DNA of 6,240 bases, from positions 1 to 6,240 of the forward strand of contig JAAUSP010000456.1 in assembly GCA_012032575.1 (NCBI GenBank). Direction: 5' to 3'. The notes under the pieces were generated by a model. The model saw nothing but the letters and a program-made list of their open reading frames with translations. It was not told the DNA's origin and searched no databases. Made by a program: the position numbers and the translations under genes. This document shows, one piece after another, positions 6,200 to 6,240 of this stretch (its first letter is position 1; every line of letters starts with the position of its first letter). Origin of the DNA: Anaerolineales bacterium (lineage in GTDB: Bacteria > Chloroflexota > Anaerolineae > 4572-78 > J111).

Positions 6200-6240
6200 A
6201 TGCTTGAACATTTGCGAGAACTTCTGAGCGAGTTACACCA
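6200..6240 (+). CDS. araD: Start of an L-ribulose-5-phosphate 4-epimerase/class II aldolase-like gene (partial)
   Basis: Only the first 13 codons are inside the window, reading [13 protein letters not shown]. This resembles the N-terminus of AraD proteins, which typically begin MLE-x-LK/R followed by an amphipathic helix. GGAG (6188-6191) lies 8 nt before the ATG. The position after an isomerase and an FGGY kinase is where AraD (L-ribulose 5-phosphate to D-xylulose 5-phosphate) or a related L-fuculose-1-phosphate aldolase would be expected. The ATG is in the same frame as the uncorrected kinase frame. The identification relies mostly on context and a short N-terminal match. Confidence 0.55.
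   Translation, partial: MLEHLRELLSELH

Overview
The window carries a sugar-catabolism locus, all on the + strand, from a moderately GC-rich bacterium. The lineage looks like Chloroflexota (Anaerolineae/Caldilineae type). This rests on the long Ala/Pro/Glu/Thr-rich linker after the lipobox of the binding protein and on the style of the intergenic inverted repeats. It is an inference, not proof.

Layout: 1-196 is a leader with a structured 5' UTR. 197-1345 encodes a lipoprotein sugar-binding protein of an ABC importer (periplasmic-binding-protein type I fold). 1346-1567 holds a 137-bp palindromic MITE-like element and a second hairpin. 1568-2599 encodes a LacI-family repressor. 2600-2877 is a gap with two inverted-repeat structures. 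2878-4320 encodes an L-fucose/L-arabinose-type ketol-isomerase. 4321-4440 holds a 23-bp-stem hairpin. 4442-6036 encodes an FGGY carbohydrate kinase whose last 12 codons are in a shifted frame. 6037-6199 holds another palindromic repeat block. At 6200 a new gene begins that resembles L-ribulose-5-phosphate 4-epimerase (AraD) and runs out of the window.

The parts fit one pathway: the binding protein captures a sugar outside the cell, the isomerase converts the aldose to a ketose, the FGGY kinase phosphorylates it, and the class II aldolase/epimerase-family enzyme delivers it to the pentose phosphate pathway or cleaves it. The LacI protein probably controls the set. L-arabinose is the best guess because of the AraD-like start, but the isomerase is FucI-like rather than a classical AraA, so L-fucose, D-arabinose or another pentose/6-deoxyhexose remain possible. 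No permease or ATPase gene is present in the window.

Most notable: (i) a one-base deletion near 5993-6001 removes the kinase stop and leaves an open frame running through the repeat block into the AraD-like start, so automatic annotation would give a false kinase-epimerase fusion; (ii) every gene junction contains an inverted repeat of apparently different type, and two of them, 4.7 kb apart, share the same 16-bp terminus. I see no clearly new biological system; the locus is a variant of a known catabolic operon.
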